DNA of 45,315 nucleotides from Candidatus Woesearchaeota archaeon. GTDB taxonomy: Archaea > Nanobdellota > Nanobdellia > Woesearchaeales > BM511. The notes under the pieces are model-generated. The model searched no databases. It saw only the letters and a program-made list of their open reading frames with translations, and was not told the DNA's origin. The stretch lies in NCBI GenBank assembly GCA_023266675.1, contig JAHFPP010000003.1, forward strand, positions 1 through 45,315, read 5' to 3'. Each line of letters starts with the position of its first letter. Within the stretch, counting starts at the first letter, position 1. Positions 8,872-17,720 of this stretch are shown piece by piece. The position numbers and the translations under genes were made by a program.

Positions 8872-9822
8872 ATGGTCAGCATTAAAACTAAAAAACGAAA
8901 TAAAAAAATCAATTTATACGCAGAATACTCGTTTAGAATGCCTGATGGAAGTATAAAAAAATTATCAAAATTCATAGAAAAAAAAGATGATATTAGTAGC
9001 AGTGATATAAAAGAATATTTCCTGGTAAAAGAAACAGAAGCCTATCAGGATTACGCGAACAATAGATACACGCCTGACCTTATTTTTACAAAGGAAAAGA
9101 TATCAAAGATGGAAACTTACAGGGTTGAATATAAGAAGATAATAAACACGCTTTCCAAAAATCAGATGAATGACGTTCTGGATAGGTTTACTGCAAACTT
9201 CACATATGAAACAAACGCAATTGAAGGAAACTCATTGACGCTAAAAGAAGTTACAATGATGTTTTCTGAAAATATTGTGCCAAAAGGCAAAAATCTTAGA
9301 GAAGTGTATGAAACAAGAAATGCAAGAGAAGCAAATGAGATGCTATTTGGCAATAGAGTAAAAATAGATAATGAGAGCATAATAAGCCTGCATAAGCTTA
9401 TTGTGAAAGAGACTGGCGTTAATTCTGGTTTTAAGAAACTTCCAAACTTCCTGGTTATGAGAGATGTAAAAACAACAAAGCCTGAAAATGTTGAGGAAGA
9501 AATACAAAAGCTGATTGACTGGTATAATAAATTTAAAGACAGTACTCATCCTTTGAAGCTTGCGGCGGAGTTTCATGCTCGTTTTGAAAAGATACACCCA
9601 TTTGAAGATGGAAACGGAAGGGTTGGAAGAATACTGATAAACGCTATATTGCTTGAAAATAAGTATCCTCCGCTAATTATAAGGAAGACTATTCGACAAT
9701 CCTATTTTGAGGCATTATCAGCATACGACAAAGGACATAAAGCGAAGCTTGAAAGATTTCTAATAGAAAAATACGAAGAGACATTTGAGAAGTTTTTCAG
9801 GATATATGTGAAGTATCTGTAG
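8872..9822 (+). CDS. Fic family protein (predicted AMP-transferase), class II-type inhibitory motif
   Basis: HPFEDGNGRVGRILIN (HPFx[D/E]GNGRxxR) and TNAIEGN matching [S/T]xxxE[G/N] in the N-terminal half. Confidence 0.92.
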   Translation: MVSIKTKKRNKKINLYAEYSFRMPDGSIKKLSKFIEKKDDISSSDIKEYFLVKETEAYQDYANNRYTPDLIFTKEKISKMETYRVEYKKIINTLSKNQMNDVLDRFTANFTYETNAIEGNSLTLKEVTMMFSENIVPKGKNLREVYETRNAREANEMLFGNRVKIDNESIISLHKLIVKETGVNSGFKKLPNFLVMRDVKTTKPENVEEEIQKLIDWYNKFKDSTHPLKLAAEFHARFEKIHPFEDGNGRVGRILINAILLENKYPPLIIRKTIRQSYFEALSAYDKGHKAKLERFLIEKYEETFEKFFRIYVKYL

Positions 9823-9825
9823 AAA

Positions 9826-9903
9826 TTCAGGAATCGCTCACTGGCTTGTCAGTTATTAGAACGCTTTTTATCACATTCAAGCTGAGCGCCAGCGATTTCT
9901 GAA
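9826..9903. repeat. Imperfect inverted repeat / potential stem-loop downstream of Fic gene
   Basis: TTCAGGAATCGCT (9826-9838) against AGCGATTTCTGAA (9891-9903); the single DNA mismatch becomes a G-U pair in RNA. Confidence 0.5.
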
Positions 9904-10097
9904 ACCAAAGCCACTCTTTTTTCTCCGCTTTGATAAGGTATTATATGTCTTCATAACTTATAAGGTTATTGGTTAAAAAGTAGATATATTAACTCTATTT
10001 TTCATTATGTAGTTTGTTAACATATAAGTTATAGAATAATTAAATATATAAAGCGAAGGCACCATAATTTCTATGTAATTTAAAGTGGGGTTAAATA

Positions 10098-10469
10098 ATG
10101 GGTCAACTTATTCGCAACGTGTCGTCTGGTGGAGTCATCAGATTTATCAACGGCAAAGATGCGGACAATAAACCAGTTGTGAAAAAAACAAATTCTAGCT
10201 TACTTAAGTTTGACAAAATTGAAATAAACGAAATTCCTTCAAATTTAGAGGATGATGGAAAGCCACTTGAGAACGAATTTCTTAAAGACGTTAGAATGCG
10301 CGAAGAAAAGCAGAAACTAAAAGAGAAATTGATATTGCAAAACCACAAAGAAGAATCATACAAAAGCTTTGTTAATGGTTTGCTGGAATCATCTGACGAC
10401 ATATTCGACTCCAAAGGCGACGACATAACCAAAAAAGACTTCTTAAAGAATGAAATGGAATTGGATTAG
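10098..10469 (+). CDS. Hypothetical charged protein, 123 aa
   Basis: ORF with TATA-rich upstream region; no recognised domain. Confidence 0.45.
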   Translation: MGQLIRNVSSGGVIRFINGKDADNKPVVKKTNSSLLKFDKIEINEIPSNLEDDGKPLENEFLKDVRMREEKQKLKEKLILQNHKEESYKSFVNGLLESSDDIFDSKGDDITKKDFLKNEMELD

Positions 10470-10595
10470 GAGCATATAACTCAACTACTAAAATGTACTA
10501 GATTAGTAGATAAATTTTATTTCTAATTATCCTTTGTGAAAAGCTGAAAAAGATAGATAAACCTTTTATATTAATCAAGGGTTATAATAATCTCA

Positions 10596-11066
10596 ATGAA
10601 TACAACAGAACAATTTTACCAAGACTGTGGAAATATAATCTTGTTATCAACAAGTATGGAACATACCTTAGGAGTACATTTAACAATGTTCTTAAAAAAT
10701 CGTCGTTTATTACAGTCACCTGAAAACGTAAATGAATTTACTCACAAAACCTTCAACGAGAAGATTAAATTACTACAGAGATTATGCGAAGAGAAAAAGA
10801 CAAATATAGAAAGAAAGGAACGTCTTCTAAAAGCATTACGTGAAATGAAGAATATACGCAATCAAGTCGGACATTGGGGGATGTTTTATATCCCTGAAAC
10901 TGGAGGATATAAATTACAAAATATAAAATCAGAAAAAGAAGAGCCACTTGATGCAGGAAATGCAGTTAAACAAATGAATGATAACTATTCTATCGCGTAT
11001 CGTGAACTACTAGAACTTTATAACCAACTTTTCTATCCTGAAACAAGCAGAGATGAAAACACATAA
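10596..11066 (+). CDS. HEPN-like domain protein
   Basis: All-alpha-looking 156 aa ORF with RNQVGH, matching the HEPN Rx4-6H motif with polar residue after R. Confidence 0.5.
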   Translation: MNTTEQFYQDCGNIILLSTSMEHTLGVHLTMFLKNRRLLQSPENVNEFTHKTFNEKIKLLQRLCEEKKTNIERKERLLKALREMKNIRNQVGHWGMFYIPETGGYKLQNIKSEKEEPLDAGNAVKQMNDNYSIAYRELLELYNQLFYPETSRDENT

Positions 11067-11136
11067 TACTCGCACATCACAAAACCAACGAGAAAAATGA
11101 TATATCTTATACTACCGCAAGACCGAGATATATCCA

Positions 11137-11802
11137 TTAGACTAATTTTCTTTTTCCAAGTTTCCTAGATTTGGTTTTAATCTTACTTTTAAATGTTAAT
11201 TCTTTAATAAATTTTGATAAAGAATAGTAAGTAACAATGGTGAGGATTATAGTAAGAATTGAGAATAATATACTATAAGATATCGTGATTTTATACCAAG
11301 TCAGAAAAACTAAATAACAAAATATGAACACTATTGATAAAGAGAAGAGAAAAAATATTAAATATCCTGAAACTTCCATGAATTTAAGAATATTGAATTC
11401 ATCAATTCCATTTTTTCTAGTTCGATTATGATGTAAAAAAGAGATTATAATAAAGGAATAAACAATCATAATTAAAAAACCAAAAATATTAAGTTTTACA
11501 AGATAATCTTTCTCATTGTATAATATACTTCTAGTAATTACATAAAGTAGAGTACTAAAAATAGCAACAAAATAAGCGACTGCACCGACAAGTAACGCTA
11601 AACCACCTTTAGTTAAAGAATCAAGACTTATCCAAAGTTTATCACGCTTCGTTATGACAAATGATAAGGTAAGAGCAATAAAACCTGCAACAAGCATAAA
11701 AATGATAGTGAGACTCATTTCTTCAGGACTATGTATATTAGGAATCAATTCAGTAACATTTAATTGTTGAGTAGCATTAGTTAATAATTGAAAACCGTCC
11801 AT
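11137..11802 (-). CDS. Hypothetical multi-pass membrane protein
   Basis: Several hydrophobic segments, no recognised family. Confidence 0.55.
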   Translation of the reverse strand: MDGFQLLTNATQQLNVTELIPNIHSPEEMSLTIIFMLVAGFIALTLSFVITKRDKLWISLDSLTKGGLALLVGAVAYFVAIFSTLLYVITRSILYNEKDYLVKLNIFGFLIMIVYSFIIISFLHHNRTRKNGIDEFNILKFMEVSGYLIFFLFSLSIVFIFCYLVFLTWYKITISYSILFSILTIILTIVTYYSLSKFIKELTFKSKIKTKSRKLGKRKLV

Positions 11803-11854
11803 TATGCTAGAAAATCATTTTTTATTTATAAATACTATCCTAATTATTCTGAAG

Positions 11855-13246
11855 TTAAGAACATTTTGTAGTTAAAGTTATATTTAGTTTTACAGGTGTA
11901 TCCATTCCATGATTAGTAAAACGTATGGCATTATTATTAATCTCGGTACTTAAGGAAAAATCAGTATTATTACTCCTAACCTCAAAACTACACTTTTTAT
12001 CAGAACAAAATATATTATTGTTTTTATTACTCAATAAATTTTCATCTGAAGAAATAATTGTAAAATTAGTAAAATTACAAGATTTTTCATCATTCCCAGC
12101 TATAACTGTGGATTCCTGATAAAGATTAGCATCCAGCTTATTATCTAAATCAATCTTAATAAAATAAGAATTATTACCTAAGCTCCATGATTGAGATGAG
12201 AATGAATAATTTAGAGTAGTTGCTTTTTCAAGATAATCTATGGTTATATTAGTTATATTTTTCTCAAGAAAGACATTTCTATCAAAACGAATAAACAAGT
12301 CTCCCGTATTATTAAAAAAGTGTATCTGAGAAATACCATACTCATTATCAGATTGTCCTATCATGTTAAAATCTGATGTGTGGATTAATTGATTTTTATT
12401 ATTTATAAGGTTAATTCTAAAAAAATATTTGCTCTTTATTGAGTCTAGATCTAATTTATTAATTCCGAAATTCAGATTTAAATCATTAAAATAAGAACCT
12501 AATTTTCCAAATTTATCTATTTTTAATGTTAAACTTTTTTCAATATACCCCACACTAGAATACGAAACTTGGTATCCGCGAAGGATAGGTTTTTCTTGGG
12601 TATATGAAACAGTATTTAACGTACCCCACGAAAATGAAATTACTGAAAATAATAAAAAGATTGCTAGCCCCCAATAAATTATATTTGAATTTTTAATCAA
12701 TAATTTATTATTTTTCATAAGAGTATATAATAATACACATGAGATTATGAATAAGATAAACATTAAGGTGAAAACAAAAATGAAAGGTAGCGTATAAATA
12801 TTGATATTCGAAATAAAAAGTCCCCATACAACAAGTCCGAACATAATCCCTAAAGGAATAATCTGGATAGAAAGTATTGCTAAGATTCCTTTACTAAATT
12901 TTTGTTTAGTTGGTCTTTCTTTCCAGTTATTTAAAAAGAATATACAAAGTATAAAAAAAATGATGCCTGTATAAAAGTTAAATAAATTAAATAGGAAATT
13001 AAGATTAGTGTAATTAAACATAAAATTCTTTATTAAATCAATTAATCCTACTACTGATAGTATAGACATAAACGATATTATAATTACTACAAAGATGGTG
13101 CTTACTTCACCAACTTTATTTGTGGTATTCAATTTTTCAAATTTTCCCTTATAAAAATATTTAACCCATAAGATATAAGAAAATATGCCTATAAGAATTA
13201 TTGAGATTGGTACTGAAATATTTAATCCTAATAAATTAAGCTCCAT
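11855..13246 (-). CDS. Hypothetical membrane protein with C-terminal extracytoplasmic domain
   Basis: N-terminal hydrophobic helices, then about 250 aa polar, N-rich, beta-like region ending in TKCS. Confidence 0.55.
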   Translation of the reverse strand: MELNLLGLNISVPISIILIGIFSYILWVKYFYKGKFEKLNTTNKVGEVSTIFVVIIISFMSILSVVGLIDLIKNFMFNYTNLNFLFNLFNFYTGIIFFILCIFFLNNWKERPTKQKFSKGILAILSIQIIPLGIMFGLVVWGLFISNINIYTLPFIFVFTLMFILFIISCVLLYTLMKNNKLLIKNSNIIYWGLAIFLLFSVISFSWGTLNTVSYTQEKPILRGYQVSYSSVGYIEKSLTLKIDKFGKLGSYFNDLNLNFGINKLDLDSIKSKYFFRINLINNKNQLIHTSDFNMIGQSDNEYGISQIHFFNNTGDLFIRFDRNVFLEKNITNITIDYLEKATTLNYSFSSQSWSLGNNSYFIKIDLDNKLDANLYQESTVIAGNDEKSCNFTNFTIISSDENLLSNKNNNIFCSDKKCSFEVRSNNTDFSLSTEINNNAIRFTNHGMDTPVKLNITLTTKCS

Positions 13247-13378
13247 AGCCTGAAAATATAATCTTTTATTTATAAAGACTTTCCCAAAAAATGAAAATTT
13301 AACTAAATTATACTTCTGTAAAAAAATTTCTCTCGTAGAAAAAATCTGAAATAAAAAAATAAAAAATTAACGAAGAAA

Positions 13379-14158
13379 TTATTTCTTCGCTGGTGTTCCT
13401 GGCATTGCTTTGCCGCCTGCTGCTGGAGCTGCTCCTGGCTTTGCTGCGCCTGGTGCTGCTTCTGCGTCCTGCGGTAGGAACTGCTTGATGATTGCTTCTG
13501 GTAGGCCAGCTGTAACCATTGCTGCTTTCTTCTCTGCTCTTGTCTTTCCTTCCATTGTTGCAAGGATTGACTTAGCTTTTGATTCGTATTCGGCTCTCTT
13601 AGCTTCGATTTCAGCGTGCAGTTTGATTCTTTCAGCTTCAAGCTCTTTAAGCTCTTCTGCTGTTAGCTCAGTCTTCTGGTCAGCTATCTTCTTGTCGTAT
13701 TTTCCTGCAATTAAATCAATGAAAGTTTCTGGAACTGCTTTTCCTTCAACCATGACACCCATTGACTGGCATGTTCCCATGATTTCTTTGCATTTTTCCT
13801 TTAAGGTTTTTCCTAGAAGCGCATCCTGCTTTGTTAGTGCGATTTTGATTATCTGCTCGATTTTTAGGTCAGCGACTTTTTCAGTCAAAGCGTTTGAAGC
13901 TCCTTTTTCAATTCCTGTTTCTTTTTTGACAAGAGCTGATACTGGAGGTGTTCCTACAGTTATTTCAAATGTCTTTGTTTCTGTGTCAACTGTTACTGTT
14001 ACTGGCACCTGCATTCCTGCAAGTGCTGCTGTTTTTTTGTTTATCTCTGCAACTACTTGTCCTATATTTATCTTTAAAGGTCCAAGAGCTGGTCCGAGTG
14101 GTGGAGCTGCTGTTGCTTTTCCGCCTTCAATTTGTACTGATACTTTTTCTTTTGCCAT
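13379..14158 (-). CDS. rpl11: 50S ribosomal protein uL11 with long C-terminal extension
   Basis: VQIEGGKATAAPPLGPALGPLKINIGQVVAEINKKT; GTPPVSALVKKETG; KEIMGTCQSMGVMVEGK; extra about 100 aa charged and Ala/Pro/Gly-rich tail. Confidence 0.93.
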   Translation of the reverse strand: MAKEKVSVQIEGGKATAAPPLGPALGPLKINIGQVVAEINKKTAALAGMQVPVTVTVDTETKTFEITVGTPPVSALVKKETGIEKGASNALTEKVADLKIEQIIKIALTKQDALLGKTLKEKCKEIMGTCQSMGVMVEGKAVPETFIDLIAGKYDKKIADQKTELTAEELKELEAERIKLHAEIEAKRAEYESKAKSILATMEGKTRAEKKAAMVTAGLPEAIIKQFLPQDAEAAPGAAKPGAAPAAGGKAMPGTPAKK

Positions 14159-14278
14159 ATTTTTTCATCTCCGTTTTAAACGTTGGATACCCGGGTAATC
14201 ATATCGATTTCCAAGCCACCAGTTTCTTATAAGTCAAAGAAAAACCATTTCATTTAAAAACCTTACTGGTTTTTTATG

Positions 14279-14302
14279 CCCAGCGACCATCGGTCGATTG
14301 GG
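14279..14302. other. Hairpin CCCA-G-CGACC-ATC-GGTCG-AT-TGGG in uL11/cmk divergent intergenic region
   Basis: 9 complementary base pairs with small bulges. Confidence 0.45.
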
Positions 14303-14404
14303 TATTTAAAAAAGTGATGGTTTTTTATGAGAAACTCAGCGTTTTTTTAGAGTATCCACAAACATAGGATAAACCTTTATAAACAAAGACAGCTTACACG
14401 TTCC

Positions 14405-14947
14405 ATGATAATCTCAATCTCAGGCAAAGCAGGCTCAGGCAAAAGCACTGTTGCAAGAATGCTTTCAAGGGAGCTTGGATTTAGGCATTATTCTTCAGGC
14501 GACTTCATGAGGCAGATTGGAAAGGAAAGAAATCTAACACTAATTGAACTTTCACATCTGGCAGAGAAGGAAACATGGGTTGACGAAGAGCTTGACAGGC
14601 GGCAAAAAGAGCTTGGAGAAAGAGAGGATGACTTTGTTATTGACGGACGCCTTTCATGGCACTTTATCCCGCGCTCAGTAAAAGTATACCTTGATGTTAA
14701 CGACAAAGTTGCTGCAAAAAGAATATGGGCTGACAGAAAAAACCGGAAAAACGAGGGGTTTTCAACAGAGAAAGAGCTTGTGGCAAAGCTAAAAGAAAGA
14801 CATGATTCAGAGATAAGAAGATACAAAGAGTATTATAATCTTAATTACCACAACAAAAAAAATTATGATTTAGTCATTGACACATCAAAGAGTACTGTAG
14901 AGAAAATCATAAGTGAAATTAAAAAATTTGTGATAAAGTCACCGTAA
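14405..14947 (+). CDS. cmk: Cytidylate kinase (archaeal type)
   Basis: IISISGKAGSGKSTVARMLSRELGFRHYSSGDFMRQIG; DFVIDGRLSWHFIP. Confidence 0.88.
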   Translation: MIISISGKAGSGKSTVARMLSRELGFRHYSSGDFMRQIGKERNLTLIELSHLAEKETWVDEELDRRQKELGEREDDFVIDGRLSWHFIPRSVKVYLDVNDKVAAKRIWADRKNRKNEGFSTEKELVAKLKERHDSEIRRYKEYYNLNYHNKKNYDLVIDTSKSTVEKIISEIKKFVIKSP

Positions 14948-15031
14948 AGCTTTTAAATACCGTGCTGTTTCTCATCGTTATAACTTCTAGAGTCGTTTAA
15001 TCGAACTAGAGTGCAAAAGGAGAATTTCAAA

Positions 15032-15718
15032 ATGACAAAAATCGAAAAAAATGATTTTGTAACAATTGAATACACAGGAATACTGAAAGAATCAGGACAG
15101 ATATTTGACACAACATCAGAGCAGATTGCAAAAAAAGAAAACATCCACAACATGAAGATGGCGTATGGACCAATAACAATCTGCGTTGGACAAAACCAGA
15201 TATTAAAGGCAATTGATGAGAATCTTCTTGGAAAAGAGGAAAAAGCAGAATTTTTGCTTGACTTAAACCCTGAAAACGCTTTTGGCAAAAAGAATGCAAA
15301 ACTAATCAAGCTTGTGCCTTCAAATATTTTCAAAAAACAAAACATCCAACCATTTGTCGGACTTGAAGTTCAGCTTGACAGCATGCCAGGAATAATCCGA
15401 AGCGTGTCAGGAGGACGAATACTTGTTGACTTTAACCATCCGCTTGCAGGACGAGATGTGAAGTATGATATAAAAGTGAATAAGAAAGTTGACGACATCA
15501 AAGAAAAAATCAAAGCATATTTACAGATAACATTTGGAGTAAAAGAAACCAAAATAACAGTAAGCGGCGACAAAGCCGAAATTGAGATGCAACTTCCTTT
15601 ACAAATAAGCAAAACACTTGCTGAAAAAATAAGAGAAGTTATACCAGAATTAAGGACTATTGAATTTTTAAGCAAGAATATTGAAAACACTAAAGATAAG
15701 AAAGCGGATAATAATTAA
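15032..15718 (+). CDS. FKBP-type peptidyl-prolyl isomerase (archaeal/SlyD-like)
   Basis: VTIEYTGILKESGQIFDTTSEQIA; LLGKEEKAEFLLDLNPENAFGKKNAKLIKLVP; FNHPLAGRDVKYDIKV. ATG at 15032 with AAGGAG SD preferred over GTG at 15011. Confidence 0.9.
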   Translation: MTKIEKNDFVTIEYTGILKESGQIFDTTSEQIAKKENIHNMKMAYGPITICVGQNQILKAIDENLLGKEEKAEFLLDLNPENAFGKKNAKLIKLVPSNIFKKQNIQPFVGLEVQLDSMPGIIRSVSGGRILVDFNHPLAGRDVKYDIKVNKKVDDIKEKIKAYLQITFGVKETKITVSGDKAEIEMQLPLQISKTLAEKIREVIPELRTIEFLSKNIENTKDKKADNN

Positions 15719-15786
15719 GCGAAAAATACGACACGTTTAAATATAAAATGAATAAAAGTTTATTATTATAATGTGTGGTGAGAAAT

Positions 15787-16926
15787 ATGGTTGATGGAAT
15801 AATAAAAAGCGTCGGAGAACGGGAAGTTTTTAAGAGGTCAGTCAAAGGGACACCTATATCAAGTTCCAAGATAAAGAATCTTATGGACGAAGAGCTTGAA
15901 GAGCTTTTAAAAAAGCACAAAGCAACAATAAAAGTTATTGGATGCGGCGGCGGCGGAAACAATACAATCAACAGAATCACTGAAGTAGGTGTTGTTGGCG
16001 CTGAAACAATCGCCATAAACACAGATGCGCAGGATTTGCTTTACACAACAGCTGACAAAAAAATACTCATAGGAAAAGATATCACGCAGGGACTTGGAGC
16101 AGGCTCAATACCGAAAATCGGAGAAGACTCTGCACGGGAATCTGAAGGAGAGATAAAAACAGCTATCCAAGGTTCAGACATGGTTTTTATCACATGCGGC
16201 CTTGGCGGCGGCACCGGAACAGGCTCAGCGCCTGTAGTTGCAGAAGTAGCAAAGAAAATGGGAGCATTAACTGTTGCAATCGTAACTTTGCCTTTCACAA
16301 TGGAGGGACACAGAAGATACGAAAACGCTGTACTTGGGCTTGAAAAACTTGAACAGAATGTTGACACACTCATAGTAATACCAAATGACAAGCTTCTTGA
16401 GCTTGCACCAGACTTGCCGCTTCACACAGCATTCAAAGTAGCTGACGAAATACTCACAAATGCAGTAAAAGGAATTGCTGAACTAGTCACTAAAGCTGGC
16501 CTAGTCAACCTTGATTTTGCAGACATAAGAGCAGTCATGGGCAACGGAGGCGTAGCGCTTATTGGTGTAGGCGAATCAGACACCCAAAACAGAGCTATTG
16601 AAGCAGTAGAAAAAGCAATCCAAAACCCACTCCTTGACGTGAGCATTGAAGGCGCAAACGGCGCACTCATAAACGTTTCAGGCGGATATGATATGACACT
16701 TGAAGAAGCAAGACGCGTTGTTGAGACGATATCATCAAAGCTTGACCCTGAAGCAAGAATAATTTGGGGAGCGCAGATATCAGAAGAGCTTGAAGGAGTA
16801 ATAAGAGCTATGCTTATAGTAACTGGCGTTAAAAGCTCGCAGATATTTGGAAGCGGAAAAAAAGGATTTTCAACAGTAAAGAAGAACGCAATGGAAAACG
16901 AGCTTGGAATCGAGTTTGTAGATTAA
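15787..16926 (+). CDS. ftsZ: Cell division protein FtsZ
   Basis: IKVIGCGGGGNNTINRI; FITCGLGGGTGTGSAPVVAEVAKKMGALTVAIVTLPFTMEG; N-terminal extension as in archaeal FtsZ. ATG at 15787 likely instead of GTG 15775. Confidence 0.96.
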   Translation: MVDGIIKSVGEREVFKRSVKGTPISSSKIKNLMDEELEELLKKHKATIKVIGCGGGGNNTINRITEVGVVGAETIAINTDAQDLLYTTADKKILIGKDITQGLGAGSIPKIGEDSARESEGEIKTAIQGSDMVFITCGLGGGTGTGSAPVVAEVAKKMGALTVAIVTLPFTMEGHRRYENAVLGLEKLEQNVDTLIVIPNDKLLELAPDLPLHTAFKVADEILTNAVKGIAELVTKAGLVNLDFADIRAVMGNGGVALIGVGESDTQNRAIEAVEKAIQNPLLDVSIEGANGALINVSGGYDMTLEEARRVVETISSKLDPEARIIWGAQISEELEGVIRAMLIVTGVKSSQIFGSGKKGFSTVKKNAMENELGIEFVD

Positions 16927-16949
16927 AAATAAAAAAGAATTGAAACAAA

Positions 16950-17120
16950 ATGGTAAACTTAAAAGAATTTTTTGGAGAATGCAAACGAGTGCTTACAATA
17001 ACAAAGAAACCTGATAAAGTGGAATTTAAGGCCATAGTCAAAGCGTCAGGACTTGGAATCCTGATAATAGGTTTAATAGGATTCCTGTTAACACTTGGAA
17101 AAGAATTATTATTCAAATAG
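16950..17120 (+). CDS. secE: Preprotein translocase subunit SecE/Sec61-gamma (56 aa)
   Basis: Short ORF not in supplied track: MVNLKEFFGECKRVLTITKKPDKVEFKAIVKASGLGILIIGLIGFLLTLGKELLFK; located between ftsZ and spt5. Confidence 0.88.
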   Translation: MVNLKEFFGECKRVLTITKKPDKVEFKAIVKASGLGILIIGLIGFLLTLGKELLFK

Positions 17121-17159
17121 TAGAGATAAAAAAGAGGATAAACCTAAAAATAAAATTGA

Positions 17160-17675
17160 ATGAGTGAAAAAAATATGAGCGACGAAAAAAAAACAATATC
17201 AACAAAATTATTTGCTTTACGAACAACAGCAAACAGAGAAGACCAAGTGCTTGCATTTATATCAAGCAATGTAGTAAAGAAAAAAATACCAGTCTACTCG
17301 GTTATAAGACCTCACGGAATGAGAGGGTACATATTCATTGAGACAGAAACAAAAACTGATGCGGAGCAGGCAGCTTTCTCAATCCCGTACTCACGAGGAG
17401 TGCTTCCAAAGGAAGTCGACTACAAGGAAATCGAGCACATGCTTGAACAGGTCAAGAAGGAAGTCAATATCCAGAAAAACGATATTGCTGAAATCATCTC
17501 AGGACCATTTAAGCGGGAAAAATGCAAGATTACGCGAATCGACCAGGTCAAAGAAGAAGTTGTTGTCGAACTGCTTGAAGCAGCTGTTCCAATCCCAATA
17601 ACACTTAAGATGGACGCTGTAAAAGTCATAAGACGTGAAGGCGATGACTCAATCGGCGACGGTTCAGACGATTAA
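17160..17675 (+). CDS. spt5: Transcription elongation factor Spt5/NusG (archaeal NGN+KOW)
   Basis: LFALRTTANREDQVLAFI...MRGYIFIETE...GVLPKEVDYKEIEHML...AEIISGPFKREKCKITRIDQVKEEVVVELLEA. Confidence 0.92.
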   Translation: MSEKNMSDEKKTISTKLFALRTTANREDQVLAFISSNVVKKKIPVYSVIRPHGMRGYIFIETETKTDAEQAAFSIPYSRGVLPKEVDYKEIEHMLEQVKKEVNIQKNDIAEIISGPFKREKCKITRIDQVKEEVVVELLEAAVPIPITLKMDAVKVIRREGDDSIGDGSDD

Positions 17676-17720
17676 TTTCTTTTAAATTATTTTTTTATTA
17701 ATTATTTTTATAGTTCTAAC

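Noticed and set aside
9845-9905. C/D-box sRNA on the minus strand (GTGATAA...CTGA)
   Set aside because: C box deviates from RUGAUGA and no full C/D'/C'/D set is present
10103-10432. Minus-strand 109-aa ORF
   Set aside because: Ser/Leu/Phe-rich antisense frame; the plus-strand ORF 10098-10469 has more natural composition and upstream promoter-like DNA
13410-14232. Plus-strand ORFs opposite uL11 (13410-14198, 13948-14232)
   Set aside because: Antisense shadows of a conserved ribosomal protein gene
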